Source of the DNA: Stutzerimonas zhaodongensis
Lineage (GTDB): Bacteria > Pseudomonadota > Gammaproteobacteria > Pseudomonadales > Pseudomonadaceae
Assembly (NCBI RefSeq): GCF_003696365.1
Contig: NZ_RFFM01000009.1
Location: 34,917-98,916, forward strand
Length of the DNA stretch: 64,000 bases
Direction of reading: 5' to 3'
Below the pieces are notes generated by a model, which was given only the letters and a program-made list of their open reading frames with translations, was not told the origin of the DNA and searched no databases. Position numbers and translations under genes: made by a program. How positions within the stretch are numbered: the stretch's first letter is position 1; each line of letters begins with the position of its first letter. Shown piece by piece: positions 33,984 to 44,541 of this stretch.

Positions 33984-34910
33984 TCAGCGCCGCTCCTCTC
34001 GAATGAAGGGAATGCCCAGCGCCCCGGGCTGAGTGCCGGCGACATGCTTGCCGCTGGCGACCCAGATCATTACGGCAAGCGTCACCGCGTAAGGGGTCAT
34101 CAGCACGAAGTATTGCGGCAGGCGCACCCCGGCGGCGGCCAGTTGTGGAATCAGCGCCTCGATGCAGCCGAACAGCAGTGCACCAGCCAACGCCTTCCAT
34201 GGTGACCAGCGCGCGAAGATCACCAGCGCCACGGCGATCCAGCCGCGCCCGCCAGTCATGTCGGCGATCCACAGCTTGGTGCTGAGCACCGAGATATACC
34301 CCCCCGCCAAGCCGATCAGCGCTGAGCCGGCGAGAATCGCCGTCAGCCGATAGCCGAGCACGGAAATCCCTGCCGCGTCCGCGGCCTGCGGGTTTTCCCC
34401 GACGGCGCGCATTCGCAGGCCGGTGGTTGTCCGGGTGAGAAAGGCAACCACGGCAAGCACGATCAGTGGCGTCATGAGCACCAGCGGGTTCTGCACGAAG
34501 ATCTTGCCCAGCAGCGGCAGCTCCGACAGCGGCCAGAGCTCGATGGCGCCCAGCCCCTTCACCGGCTTGTTGGTCCAGTCCAGCAGTGTACCGAGCAAGC
34601 CGGTCAGCCCCTGGCAGAAGAACACCAGTGCCAATCCTGCGATTACCTGATTGATGCGCAGCACCAGCACCATCAGCGCGAACAACAGCGACACCACCGC
34701 CGCCGCGCCCATAGCCAGCAACAGCGAGATCCCCGGCGTGCCATAGGCCAGCTGCGCGCCGATCCCGGCCAGCGCGCCGACCAGCATCAGCCCTTCGGCG
34801 CCCAAGGCCAGCACTCCAGCGCGTTCAGTGAGTATCAGACCCAGCGCCGCGAGGGCGAAAGGTACGGCGAAATCCGGCGTGTTGCCGAGCCAGTTGGCGA
34901 TCATGTCCAT
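33984..34910 (-). CDS. BMP-type nucleoside ABC transporter permease
   Basis: A 308-residue permease of the BPD_transp_2 family with about nine membrane spans (GAEGLMLVGALAG, RINQVIAGLALVFFCQGLTGLLGT, TTTGLRMRAVGENPQAADAAGI). Such permeases partner with BMP-type binding proteins for nucleoside or nucleobase uptake. The ATG at 34910 overlaps the stop of the first permease (TGATG). It is the last gene of a six-gene operon. Confidence 0.92.
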   Translation of the reverse strand: MDMIANWLGNTPDFAVPFALAALGLILTERAGVLALGAEGLMLVGALAGIGAQLAYGTPGISLLLAMGAAAVVSLLFALMVLVLRINQVIAGLALVFFCQGLTGLLGTLLDWTNKPVKGLGAIELWPLSELPLLGKIFVQNPLVLMTPLIVLAVVAFLTRTTTGLRMRAVGENPQAADAAGISVLGYRLTAILAGSALIGLAGGYISVLSTKLWIADMTGGRGWIAVALVIFARWSPWKALAGALLFGCIEALIPQLAAAGVRLPQYFVLMTPYAVTLAVMIWVASGKHVAGTQPGALGIPFIREERR

Positions 34911-36046
34911 CAGCTTTCGCCTCCCTGAACGCGGCGGATACGGTGGCGGATAAAGAAATCCGACGAGGCGACGCAGATCACCAGGATGGCCTGGATCAAC
35001 TGCACCATGGAAAAGGGGATCTGATAGAAGACCTGCAGGCTGCGTCCGGCAACGAAGAGCATCGCCATTAGCAACGCCACCACCAGCGCGGCCACCGGAT
35101 TGTTGCGCGCAAGAAACGCGATGAGTATCCCGGAGAATCCATAGCCCTGATAGAACGACTGGGTCAGCCGCCCTTCCTGCCCCGCCGTGACCAGAAACCC
35201 GGCGATCCCGGCCATTGCGCCGGAAATCAGCACCGTGGCGATGATCATCTTCTGCACCGGCACCCCTACGGCGCTGGCCACCCGCGGGTTGGCGTCCACG
35301 AAGCGCAGGTAGAGCCCAGCGCGTGAAATGCCGAGGAACCACAGCGCCAGCAGCGCGACAACCACGGCCAGCGGCACCGCCGCGCTGATGCCATCGAACA
35401 ATTCGGGCAGGCGCTCGAACGACTGAAATTGCGGCGAATAGGGGAACGAGCTCTTCGGGTCCTTCCAGCTGCCGTAGAGCAGATGCAGCAGGAAGTTGAG
35501 GGCCAGGTAGTTGAGCATCAGTGTTGAAATGATCTCGTTGACCTTCAGCCGCAGCTTGAGCAGCACCGGCGCCAGCGCCCAGAGCAAACCGCAGAAGATC
35601 GCCGACGCCAGCATCAACGGCAGGCGCAACACTGGCGGGCCCACCTCGAACAGCGAGATCGCCGTTGCGCCGATGGCGCCCCAGATCATCTGGCCTTCGA
35701 GGCCGAGGTTCCAGAACTTGGCGCGAAACGCCATGCAGCCAGCCAGGCCGACCAGGATCATCGGCGAAGCCTGGAACAGCACGGCGGTAAGACTCTGCAC
35801 ATCGAACACCGTCATGATGACGAATTCGTTGAGCAGCTCGCCGGCCGGCACCCCTGCGGCGACGAGAATCGCGGCGGAGATCCCCAGCCCCAGCAACAGG
35901 GCTAGGCCGATGATCACTGCCTGCCAGTGCCAAGCCAGTTGCTGGCGAACTTCCAAAGCGTAACGCCGCGACAGTAGCGGCTGTTTCGGACGGCTCGCCG
36001 CCTGCGCGGCCTGCTCCAGCATCACGGGGCGTACCTGTTCATTCAT
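34910..36046 (-). CDS. BMP-type nucleoside ABC transporter permease
   Basis: A 378-residue permease of the same family, with a cytoplasmic N-terminal extension (about 40 residues), FRAKFWNLGLEGQMIWGA, LRLKVNEIISTLMLNYLALN and GVPVQKMIIATVLISGAMAG. It overlaps the ATPase gene by eight bases and the second permease by one. The two permeases should form the heterodimeric channel. Confidence 0.92.
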   Translation of the reverse strand: MNEQVRPVMLEQAAQAASRPKQPLLSRRYALEVRQQLAWHWQAVIIGLALLLGLGISAAILVAAGVPAGELLNEFVIMTVFDVQSLTAVLFQASPMILVGLAGCMAFRAKFWNLGLEGQMIWGAIGATAISLFEVGPPVLRLPLMLASAIFCGLLWALAPVLLKLRLKVNEIISTLMLNYLALNFLLHLLYGSWKDPKSSFPYSPQFQSFERLPELFDGISAAVPLAVVVALLALWFLGISRAGLYLRFVDANPRVASAVGVPVQKMIIATVLISGAMAGIAGFLVTAGQEGRLTQSFYQGYGFSGILIAFLARNNPVAALVVALLMAMLFVAGRSLQVFYQIPFSMVQLIQAILVICVASSDFFIRHRIRRVQGGES

Positions 36047-37613
36047 GGCTCACCTCTAGACTGAGCTCTGCGTGACTGAGCCCGCCATGGCTAACCATGG
36101 CCCTACCGATGGCCTGGCGGTCGGCAGGCCGGTCGAATTCGGCAACGATGCGCCCAGCATTCATCACACCGATGCGATCGGCCAGGGCCAGCACTTCATC
36201 GAGGTCTTCACTGATCACCAGCACTGCCGCGCCCGCATCGCGAGCAGCACGCAGGCGGGCATGCACAGCCGCGGTGGCCCGTACGTCGAGTCCGCGGCTG
36301 GGGCTGTGCACCAGCACCAGTTGCGGGTCGCGGGAGAATTCGCGGGCGATCACCAGCTTTTGTGCATTGCCGCCGGAGAGCAGCGCAGCCTTCTGCTTGA
36401 GCGAACGCACGCCCTGCACGTCGAACCCCGCCACCGCCTCGGCGGCCTCGGCCTCCAGGCGCTTGCGCCGCAGCTTGAAGAACGAGCCGTAGCGCCCGCT
36501 GTGGATCTGCCCGACGCCAAAGTTCTCGGCCACCGACAGTTCCCCCGCCAAGGCTGTGCCGTAGCGGTCAGCCGGTATCGCGGCGATGCGCAGCGCGCGC
36601 CGTTGCTCTGGACTGGCACCGCGAAGATCGCCGAAGCCGGCCAGTTCCAACGTGCCTTCACAGGGTTCGGGCAGGCCCATCAGCACATTGGCCAGTTCAC
36701 TCTGGCCGTTGCCGCCTACACCCGCGATGCCATAGATCTCGCCGGCGCGCAGGTTCAGCGTCACACCATTGAGCGCACCATGACCGCTCGCCCCCTTCGA
36801 TCTGAGATTGCGCACCTGCAGTCGCACCTCGCCCGGCGTCGCCGGCTGGTACTCGCTAGCCGGTGCGGACTCGCCCACGGTCAGGCGCACCAGCTCGGGC
36901 ACCGAAACCGTTTGCGGATCGAGCGTCTGGATCGTACGCCCGCCGCGCATCACGGTGACGCGGTCGGCAAAGCGCTTCACATCGCTCATCTTGTGAGTAA
37001 CCAGGATCACCGCCGCGCCCTGGCGGGCAAAGGCGCGCACGGTCTCCAGCAGGCGCTCGGCTTCCTGATCGGTCAGCACCGCCGTCGGCTCGTCGAGGAT
37101 CAGGATCCGCGCGCCAGCCAGCAGTACCTTGAGAATTTCCACACGCTGTTGTTCGGCCACGGAAAGCGACTCGGTGACCTTGCGCGGGTCGATGACAAAG
37201 CCCAGCTCAGCCGCCTTCTCGCTGATCTGCTGCTCCAGGACAGCCAGACGTTGGCGATGGCTGCCCGAAAAGGCGTGATTGCCGGGGCCCTCGGGCAGCG
37301 CCAGCTGGATGTTCTCGGCCACGGTGAACGGCTTCACAAGCTTGAAGTGCTGGTGAACCATGCCGATGTGGTAGCGGCTCGCATCACGCGGACCGCTGAG
37401 CCGCACCACGTTGTCGTCGATGAGCAGCGATCCGCTTTCCGGTGCATACAGGCCGGCAGCGATATTCATCAGCGACGACTTACCTGCGCCGTTCTCGCCG
37501 AGCAGCGCATGCACCTCGCCCCATTTGGCGGTGAAATCCGCCTGGGACAGGGCCTTGAAGCCGTCGAACGACTTGCTGACCCCGGAAAGCTGGATCGCGT
37601 TGAGGCTGCTCAT
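36039..37613 (-). CDS. Nucleoside ABC transporter ATPase (double cassette)
   Basis: A 524-residue tandem ATPase of the sugar/nucleoside class: first cassette with LLGENGAGKSS, HQHFKLVKPFTV, LSVAEQQRVEI and LILDEPTAVLT; second with GIAGVGGNGQSEL, AIPADRYGTAL, LSGGNAQKLVIAREF and SRGLD. As is usual in this class, the second site is degenerate (no classic GKS/T). An upstream in-frame start (37655) lies inside the binding-protein gene; the ATG at 37613 overlaps that gene's stop. Confidence 0.93.
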   Translation of the reverse strand: MSSLNAIQLSGVSKSFDGFKALSQADFTAKWGEVHALLGENGAGKSSLMNIAAGLYAPESGSLLIDDNVVRLSGPRDASRYHIGMVHQHFKLVKPFTVAENIQLALPEGPGNHAFSGSHRQRLAVLEQQISEKAAELGFVIDPRKVTESLSVAEQQRVEILKVLLAGARILILDEPTAVLTDQEAERLLETVRAFARQGAAVILVTHKMSDVKRFADRVTVMRGGRTIQTLDPQTVSVPELVRLTVGESAPASEYQPATPGEVRLQVRNLRSKGASGHGALNGVTLNLRAGEIYGIAGVGGNGQSELANVLMGLPEPCEGTLELAGFGDLRGASPEQRRALRIAAIPADRYGTALAGELSVAENFGVGQIHSGRYGSFFKLRRKRLEAEAAEAVAGFDVQGVRSLKQKAALLSGGNAQKLVIAREFSRDPQLVLVHSPSRGLDVRATAAVHARLRAARDAGAAVLVISEDLDEVLALADRIGVMNAGRIVAEFDRPADRQAIGRAMVSHGGLSHAELSLEVSHE

Positions 37614-38713
37614 TGCTGGGTGACCACTCCCTTGACGAACCAGTCCATCTGCCACAACTCAGGATCAGGCATGACCTCACCGGCGGCGATACGCTCGGTG
37701 CCGTCACGGTCCACCATGGGACCGGCATAGATTTTCTTCTCGCCTTTTAGCAGCTCCTCGCGGGCGGCCATGATCTTGGCCTTGTCCGCGTCGGAAACGG
37801 CCGGGCCGCAGCAGGCCGCATCGGTCCCGCCTTCGGCCATGGACAGCAGTGCGCCGTTTTCAGGTGGCGTCCAGTTGCCGGCGCTGATTTTCTTCAGCTC
37901 CGGTGCGAGGAATTTGTCCCACACCCAGACCGAGGAGCAGACGGTGGCGTCCGGCGCGAACTCGCTCATGTCTCGATGATGACCGGTGCCATGTACGCCG
38001 CGCTCCTGGGCGACGATCTGCGGCGTCGGGCTGTCGACGTGCTGGCCAAGCACGTCGGCGCCAGCATCGATCAGCGCCATGGCCGCGGCGCGTTCCTTGA
38101 CCGGATCGTTCCAGGCGCCGGTGTACACCACGGTGACGGTCGCATCCGGATTGATCTGCTGAGCACCGAGGGCAAAGGCATTGACCGTCCAGTTCACTTG
38201 GCCGAAGGGGTTGGCGGCGACGAAGCCGAGCTTGCCGGTCTTGGATGCCGCGCCGGCAGCCATGCCGCACAGGTACTGGCTTTCGTAGGTTCGGCCGTAG
38301 AAAGCTTCAAGGTTGCCGCTGTTGGTGGTGCCCGAGCCATTGAGGAAAGCCACATCTGGATATTTCTCGGCCAACTCCTTGAATGTGTCCGAGTAGCCAA
38401 AGGCGGTGCCGATGATGACGTTGGCGCCGCGCTGGATCAGCCGGTCCACCGCCGGGCGGATGGACGAGGCATTCTCCGGCACGCTTTCAACGTACTGGAT
38501 CTTGGTGTCCAGCTCGGTTTCGAGCTTTTGCCGCGCCTCGTCGAAGGCTTGCGTCCAGCCGCCGTCATTGCGCGGGCTGATGTAGAGCATGGCGATCTTC
38601 GCCGGTTTTTCGAGGGTCAGCCCCTGCCCTTCCTGCGCCGAAGCGGCGCCAACAGTCGTTGCCAGGCCGAGAGCCACCGCCGCACACAAGGTCCGTTTCA
38701 TCTGATCGAGCAT
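37610..38713 (-). CDS. BMP-family nucleoside-binding lipoprotein/periplasmic protein
   Basis: A 367-residue binding protein of the Bmp/Med family: a signal peptide ending at ASA-Q, AMLYISPRNDGGWTQAFDEAR, ENASSIRPAVDRLIQRGANVIIGTAFGYSD, FLNGSGTT and VNAFALGAQQINPDATVTVVYTGAWNDP. The family binds nucleosides or related purines. No lipobox Cys is seen, so it is probably soluble in the periplasm. It follows the VOC gene by 27 bases, placing the transporter in the same operon as the oxygenase. Confidence 0.92.
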   Translation of the reverse strand: MLDQMKRTLCAAVALGLATTVGAASAQEGQGLTLEKPAKIAMLYISPRNDGGWTQAFDEARQKLETELDTKIQYVESVPENASSIRPAVDRLIQRGANVIIGTAFGYSDTFKELAEKYPDVAFLNGSGTTNSGNLEAFYGRTYESQYLCGMAAGAASKTGKLGFVAANPFGQVNWTVNAFALGAQQINPDATVTVVYTGAWNDPVKERAAAMALIDAGADVLGQHVDSPTPQIVAQERGVHGTGHHRDMSEFAPDATVCSSVWVWDKFLAPELKKISAGNWTPPENGALLSMAEGGTDAACCGPAVSDADKAKIMAAREELLKGEKKIYAGPMVDRDGTERIAAGEVMPDPELWQMDWFVKGVVTQQ

Positions 38714-38740
38714 TTTTTGGGTCTTCCTGAGGTTGGCACG

Positions 38741-39127
38741 TCAAAGCATGTGGTTGATGCGAAACACGTTCTTTTCCGGGTCCAGCAGCACGGCTTGATA
38801 CCAGTGGTAATAGGTCTCGTAGGGCGCCTTGATCAGCGTCGCGCCCATCGACCCGGCAATCGGCACCAGGCGATCGACTTCCTCTTTCGATGCGACGTCG
38901 ATGTTGAGCAGGAACTTGCAGCCGCGGGTATCGGCGAACTCCTCGAGCTGCAGCAGCTCGTATGCCTCCATGGCATTGAAGCCGATGCAGGACTTACCGG
39001 TAGCGAGCCCGCGGAAGATCGGCGAGGCGATCTCGGGGATGTGCCTGAAGCCGAACAGCTCGCGGTAGAAGCCGCTCAGCGCTTCGATGTCGCGGGCGAA
39101 GACGTTGACGTAGGAAAGCGTATTCAT
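38741..39127 (-). CDS. VOC (glyoxalase/bleomycin-resistance) family protein
   Basis: A 128-residue VOC-fold protein: MNTLSYVNVFARDIEALSGFYRELFGF, then a second half ending HWYQAVLLDPEKNVFRINHM. Members are metal-dependent lyases, isomerases or dioxygenases, or binding proteins. A metal site cannot be pinned confidently. The ATG overlaps the stop of the oxygenase gene (ATGA), so its function is probably tied to that enzyme's product. Confidence 0.88.
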   Translation of the reverse strand: MNTLSYVNVFARDIEALSGFYRELFGFRHIPEIASPIFRGLATGKSCIGFNAMEAYELLQLEEFADTRGCKFLLNIDVASKEEVDRLVPIAGSMGATLIKAPYETYYHWYQAVLLDPEKNVFRINHML

Positions 39128-40134
39128 GCGACCTCCAGGCCTTTGCCGAAGGTGGTCTGCTTGACGAACTTCGAGAGCAGGTTGTCGCCGGAGGTGACCG
39201 GAGCATGGCGCGGAGGATTGGCTGCGCTGCAGCAGCTCGGCAGACAGTCGATGAGTGCGTCGTAGTTGGGCTGATGGAAGAACACCAGGGACTGGCGCCC
39301 GTTGTCGGCGGGGCTGTCCTGCGGCGGGTTGACGACCCGATGCAGCGTGGAAATCCACTGATCGTTGGTCCACTGCATCATCAGGTCGCCGATGTTTACG
39401 GCGAAGCCATTCTCGACATAGGGCACATCCACCCATTCGCCCTGGCGATTGCGCGCCTGCAGGCCGCCCAGGGCATTGTCCGGCTTGACGATGGTCAGGC
39501 TGCCGTAATCGGTGTGAGCACCGGCGCGCATTTGCCCCGGCTCCACCGCACCCTTCACGTCCGGGTAGCTGAGGCTGCGGAACATGCTGATGTGCTTGTC
39601 GACCTTATCGTCGAAGAACGTTTCAGGCAGTTGCAGCGCCAAAGCGAATATCCGCATCAGCGACTGGGATAACTCGCTCATGGCGGCGAAGTATTCGCGG
39701 TAGGCGTGCTCGAAACCCTCGATACCGGTCGGCCAGACATTCGGCGCGAAATGCGGGCCGGCAGCCGCACCGCGGTAGTAGTCCTCATCCGGCACATCAC
39801 TGGGGCCGATGGAAAAGGACTCCTTCAGATCCCCCGGCGCAGCCTCTTCAAGCGAATAGGACAGACTCTCTTCGGCGACCGCACTATAGCCGCGCACCAT
39901 TTCCGGGCTGGGGCGGTCGACCTTGCGCTTTTCCGGGAGCGGCAGAGCGAAGAACTCGCGCGTCAACCGCGACACGCGCTCGATCAAATCAGTGGGTATC
40001 TGGTGATTGGTGATGACCAGAAAACCGATATCCCGGCAGGCCTGGTCGACGGCCTTGGCAACTTGGGCCTTGCCCTGCTCTGTGCCGGCAAAATACGGCG
40101 CAAGGTCGATGATGGGTACGTATTGCAGAGTCAT
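39124..40134 (-). CDS. 2-oxoglutarate/Fe(II) oxygenase, isopenicillin-N-synthase-like
   Basis: A 336-residue enzyme with the DIOX_N start (VPIIDLAPYFAG... CRDIGFLVITNHQI) and an intact iron triad, His207-x-Asp209 (AGAHTDYGSL) and His265 (STLHRVVNP), plus the co-substrate Arg280-x-Ser282 (RQSLVFF). It should hydroxylate or oxidise a small molecule. Its operon includes a nucleoside-type importer and lies between cytosine and uracil degradation genes. A nucleobase or nucleoside substrate, as with the fungal thymine 7-hydroxylase relatives, is a reasonable inference. GAGGAG precedes the ATG at 40134; the open frame upstream lacks a site. First gene of the six-gene operon. Confidence 0.9.
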   Translation of the reverse strand: MTLQYVPIIDLAPYFAGTEQGKAQVAKAVDQACRDIGFLVITNHQIPTDLIERVSRLTREFFALPLPEKRKVDRPSPEMVRGYSAVAEESLSYSLEEAAPGDLKESFSIGPSDVPDEDYYRGAAAGPHFAPNVWPTGIEGFEHAYREYFAAMSELSQSLMRIFALALQLPETFFDDKVDKHISMFRSLSYPDVKGAVEPGQMRAGAHTDYGSLTIVKPDNALGGLQARNRQGEWVDVPYVENGFAVNIGDLMMQWTNDQWISTLHRVVNPPQDSPADNGRQSLVFFHQPNYDALIDCLPSCCSAANPPRHAPVTSGDNLLSKFVKQTTFGKGLEVA

Positions 40135-40457
40135 GGTGCAGCACTCCTCTGACGCAAGGCTGAAACCCGAGCGCGTTGCCAATAACGCAAGCGCTTTTGG
40201 ATGAAGGCCGTAGCGGGCCTGTCGTCCCGATTACATGTACGCAGGACCGACAGCGAGGAGAGAGCAGAAAGCGTGCCACTAAGTGTATTCACTTATACAT
40301 CAATAGCTTAGCGTTTTGACGCAACTGAAGCGGATCGAATGGTCTGTTTCGGAGCACTTGGTTTGTGCGCCACGCACCAGGAGCGGCACAGGTTGGGGCG
40401 CGCAATACTCCCCTGCCCCAGTGGCCGCCCCGCCCACCTTCACCAAGCGCAGCGTCC
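40135..40457. promoter_or_regulatory. Control region of the oxygenase/transporter operon
   Basis: No gene is present. On the minus strand a small dyad AAGTG-AATA-CACTT (40281-40294) overlaps a TATAAG-like -10 element. It is a plausible operator/promoter for the operon that starts at 40134. I found no convincing sigma-54 or RutR-type site in it. Confidence 0.35.
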
Positions 40458-41114
40458 TTAAGAGGCAGAGCCCTTACGGGGATGCCCGAGCCTCGCGATT
40501 ACGTCTTCTGTCGTAGCGACTTCACCAAACTCGTAGGCAAAGGTGGTGAGCGCAACGCGTTGAACATCCCAGGCACTGACGGCGCCCCAACCGAGGTCGG
40601 GGTAATCCATAGCGGCGTTGGCGTCGCTCAGGACGATGACCTTGTATTCGCGGTGTACGGCGTCGCGGATGGTGGTGTCGCAGCAGACATTGGTAACGGT
40701 GCCACAGACGACCAGGGTGTCGATGTCCCGCGCGCGCAGCACCGTGTCGAGGTCGGTATTGTGGAAGCCGCTATAGAAGAGCTTGTCGACAATGGCGTCC
40801 CCCACCCGGGGTTCAAGCGCAGCAATGATCTCGATGCCCGGATCATCACGCGCGAGGATGTGATCGACGTTGGGGTATAGATCACGCATCCGGCCCGTAT
40901 CGCTGCCATCGCCACGCACCACATGACGCAGGTAAATGATCGGCACCGCTGCGGCACGGGCGCACTCCAGCAGTGCAGCGATCGGCTGGATGATCCCGGT
41001 TGTGGCCGGGACATAAAGCGCGCCGCTCGGCTCGCAGAACACCTTCTGCATGTCCACGACGATTACAGCGGTGCGTCCAGGGTTCAGCGGCCAGGAAATC
41101 AGAGGTTTGCTCAT
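40458..41114 (-). CDS. Isochorismatase-family amidohydrolase (RutB paralogue)
   Basis: A 218-residue cysteine hydrolase with the full triad: Asp21 (VVDMQ), Lys111 (VDKLFYSGF) and Cys144 (TVTNVCCDTT). It is a relative of RutB but not a duplicate; identity outside the motifs is limited. Biuret, N-carbamoylsarcosine and ureidoacrylate hydrolases belong to this family, so an N-carbamoyl substrate is likely. It follows rutR by 33 bases on the same strand and is probably co-transcribed with it. Confidence 0.88.
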   Translation of the reverse strand: MSKPLISWPLNPGRTAVIVVDMQKVFCEPSGALYVPATTGIIQPIAALLECARAAAVPIIYLRHVVRGDGSDTGRMRDLYPNVDHILARDDPGIEIIAALEPRVGDAIVDKLFYSGFHNTDLDTVLRARDIDTLVVCGTVTNVCCDTTIRDAVHREYKVIVLSDANAAMDYPDLGWGAVSAWDVQRVALTTFAYEFGEVATTEDVIARLGHPRKGSAS

Positions 41115-41147
41115 GGTTCGGGTTCCTTGACGGAGCCCGATGCACCG

Positions 41148-41858
41148 TCAGCGCGGCCGAACTCCGTTGAGTATCAATGACTGCAGGCTCTGCAGCGTTT
41201 GTTCGAAGAACGTCGGGTCATCAAGCGTACGGCCGGTGACGGCTTCGATCTGCACGCGAAAGTCCGCGTAGTGCTGGGTGGTGGCCCAAAGCGAAAAGAT
41301 CAGGTGATGGGGCTCGACCGGTGACAGCTTGCCGGCATCGATCCAGGCCTGGATAACCGCGACCTTGTTCTGCACAAGATCACGCAAGGGCTGTTCCAAC
41401 TCGCCCAGCAGCAACGGCGCCCCTTGCATGATTTCCATGCAGAACAGCCGCGATTCGGCGGGATGGTCGCGAGACAATTCAAGTTTTACCCTCAGGTAAT
41501 CGCTGATCGCTTCGATCGGATCCTGCTCGACGGAAAACGCCTGCAACGGTCGTAGCCAGACCTCAAGCAGCTGGCGCAGGACGTTGACGTAGAGTTCTTC
41601 CTTGCTGCCGAAGTAGTACAGCAGATTGGTCTTGGACACATCGGCCTGAGTCGCCACCTGATCGAGGCTGGTGCCGTGCAGACCGAAGCGGGAAAACAGT
41701 TCCAGTGCGGCTTGAAGAATTGCGCCGCGTTTGCTCTCGATCAATCGTGCGCGGCGGTTGAGTGCGCTGGCGCTAGGCTCGCGCACGGCGCCCTGCGCGT
41801 TGACGGTCTTGCTGGCGGTCAAGCGCCGACGCGGGGGTGTTGGGGTCTGGTCTTTCAC
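41148..41858 (-). CDS. rutR: TetR-family repressor RutR
   Basis: The C-terminal 200 residues match E. coli RutR closely (FSRFGLHGTSLDQVATQADVSKTNLLYYFGSKEELYVNVLRQLL helix-turn-helix; LFCMEIMQGAPLLLGEL; FSLWATTQHYADFRVQIEAVTG; ILNGVRPR end). RutR senses uracil/thymine and represses rut genes. The start is unclear: GTG 41858 gives 236 residues with a Pro/Arg-rich tail longer than E. coli's; the open frame runs on to 42218 across the rut promoter, which is surely not coding. Divergent from rutA, with operators between. Confidence 0.9.
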   Translation of the reverse strand: MKDQTPTPPRRRLTASKTVNAQGAVREPSASALNRRARLIESKRGAILQAALELFSRFGLHGTSLDQVATQADVSKTNLLYYFGSKEELYVNVLRQLLEVWLRPLQAFSVEQDPIEAISDYLRVKLELSRDHPAESRLFCMEIMQGAPLLLGELEQPLRDLVQNKVAVIQAWIDAGKLSPVEPHHLIFSLWATTQHYADFRVQIEAVTGRTLDDPTFFEQTLQSLQSLILNGVRPR

Positions 41859-41981
41859 TGCGTTACCGGTCGGGGTCAAACGGGTCGTTACTGTAGCGCG
41901 GCGCGAGGACACCGCGCACGAACGACGTTGGCCCGCCTCGGCGCTGCGCATTTTTTGCACATCAGGGATGCAATGCGCACA

Positions 41982-42013
41982 AACCAGGTGCTCCGTTTCG
42001 GACCAGGTGGTCC
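41982..42013. promoter_or_regulatory. RutR-type operators
   Basis: GGACCAGGTGGTCC (42000-42013) is a near-perfect match to the inner part of the RutR consensus TTGACCANNTGGTCAA. A weaker copy, AACCAGGTGCTCC, lies at 41983-41995, one and a half helical turns away. They sit between rutR and rutA and should serve both. Confidence 0.7.
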
Positions 42014-42067
42014 AGACATTTTCTTTAAAACAACCCAAGCGATTGAAAACAAATAAGAAACGGTTTT

Positions 42068-42082
42068 TGGCCTGCATCCTGC
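42068..42082 (+). promoter_or_regulatory. Candidate sigma-54 promoter for rutABCDEF
   Basis: TGGCCT-GCATC-CTGC keeps the GG/GC pair at sigma-54 spacing, 71 bases before the rutA ATG and downstream of the RutR operators. The E. coli rut operon is sigma-54/NtrC dependent, which supports the reading; the match itself is imperfect. Confidence 0.4.
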
Positions 42083-42152
42083 TAAAGCACCTATGACTCT
42101 GCCCGCCATGTTCGGGCAGCGCTTTCAGCCACGGCTTACAGAGGTGCTCCCC

Positions 42153-44436
<2,284 letters not shown>

Positions 44437-44446
44437 CATGCGCCCT

Positions 44447-44512
44447 GGAGGAGCAAGCGTGCTCGCGAACGCTTTTCCTACGAGCGGCTTCGCACGCTAG
44501 CCGCTCCTACGC
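44447..44512. repeat. REP-type hairpin pair inside the rut operon
   Basis: Two stem-loops, GAGCA-AGCG-TGCTC (44451-44464) and GAGCGGCT...AGCCGCTC (44482-44506), with the GGAGCGGCT...CTACG wording common in pseudomonad REP elements. It lies between rutC and rutD and may stabilise the upstream message. Confidence 0.7.
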
Positions 44513-44541
44513 AAGTGCCAACACCTCGCGGAGGTACAAAC

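Noticed and set aside
36072..37730. A 552-codon plus-strand frame
   Set aside because: It is the antisense shadow of the double-cassette ATPase gene, whose motifs are unambiguous on the other strand.
37976..39265. A 429-codon plus-strand frame
   Set aside because: It runs antisense across three genes of the transporter operon; it has no domain and His/Arg-rich shadow composition.
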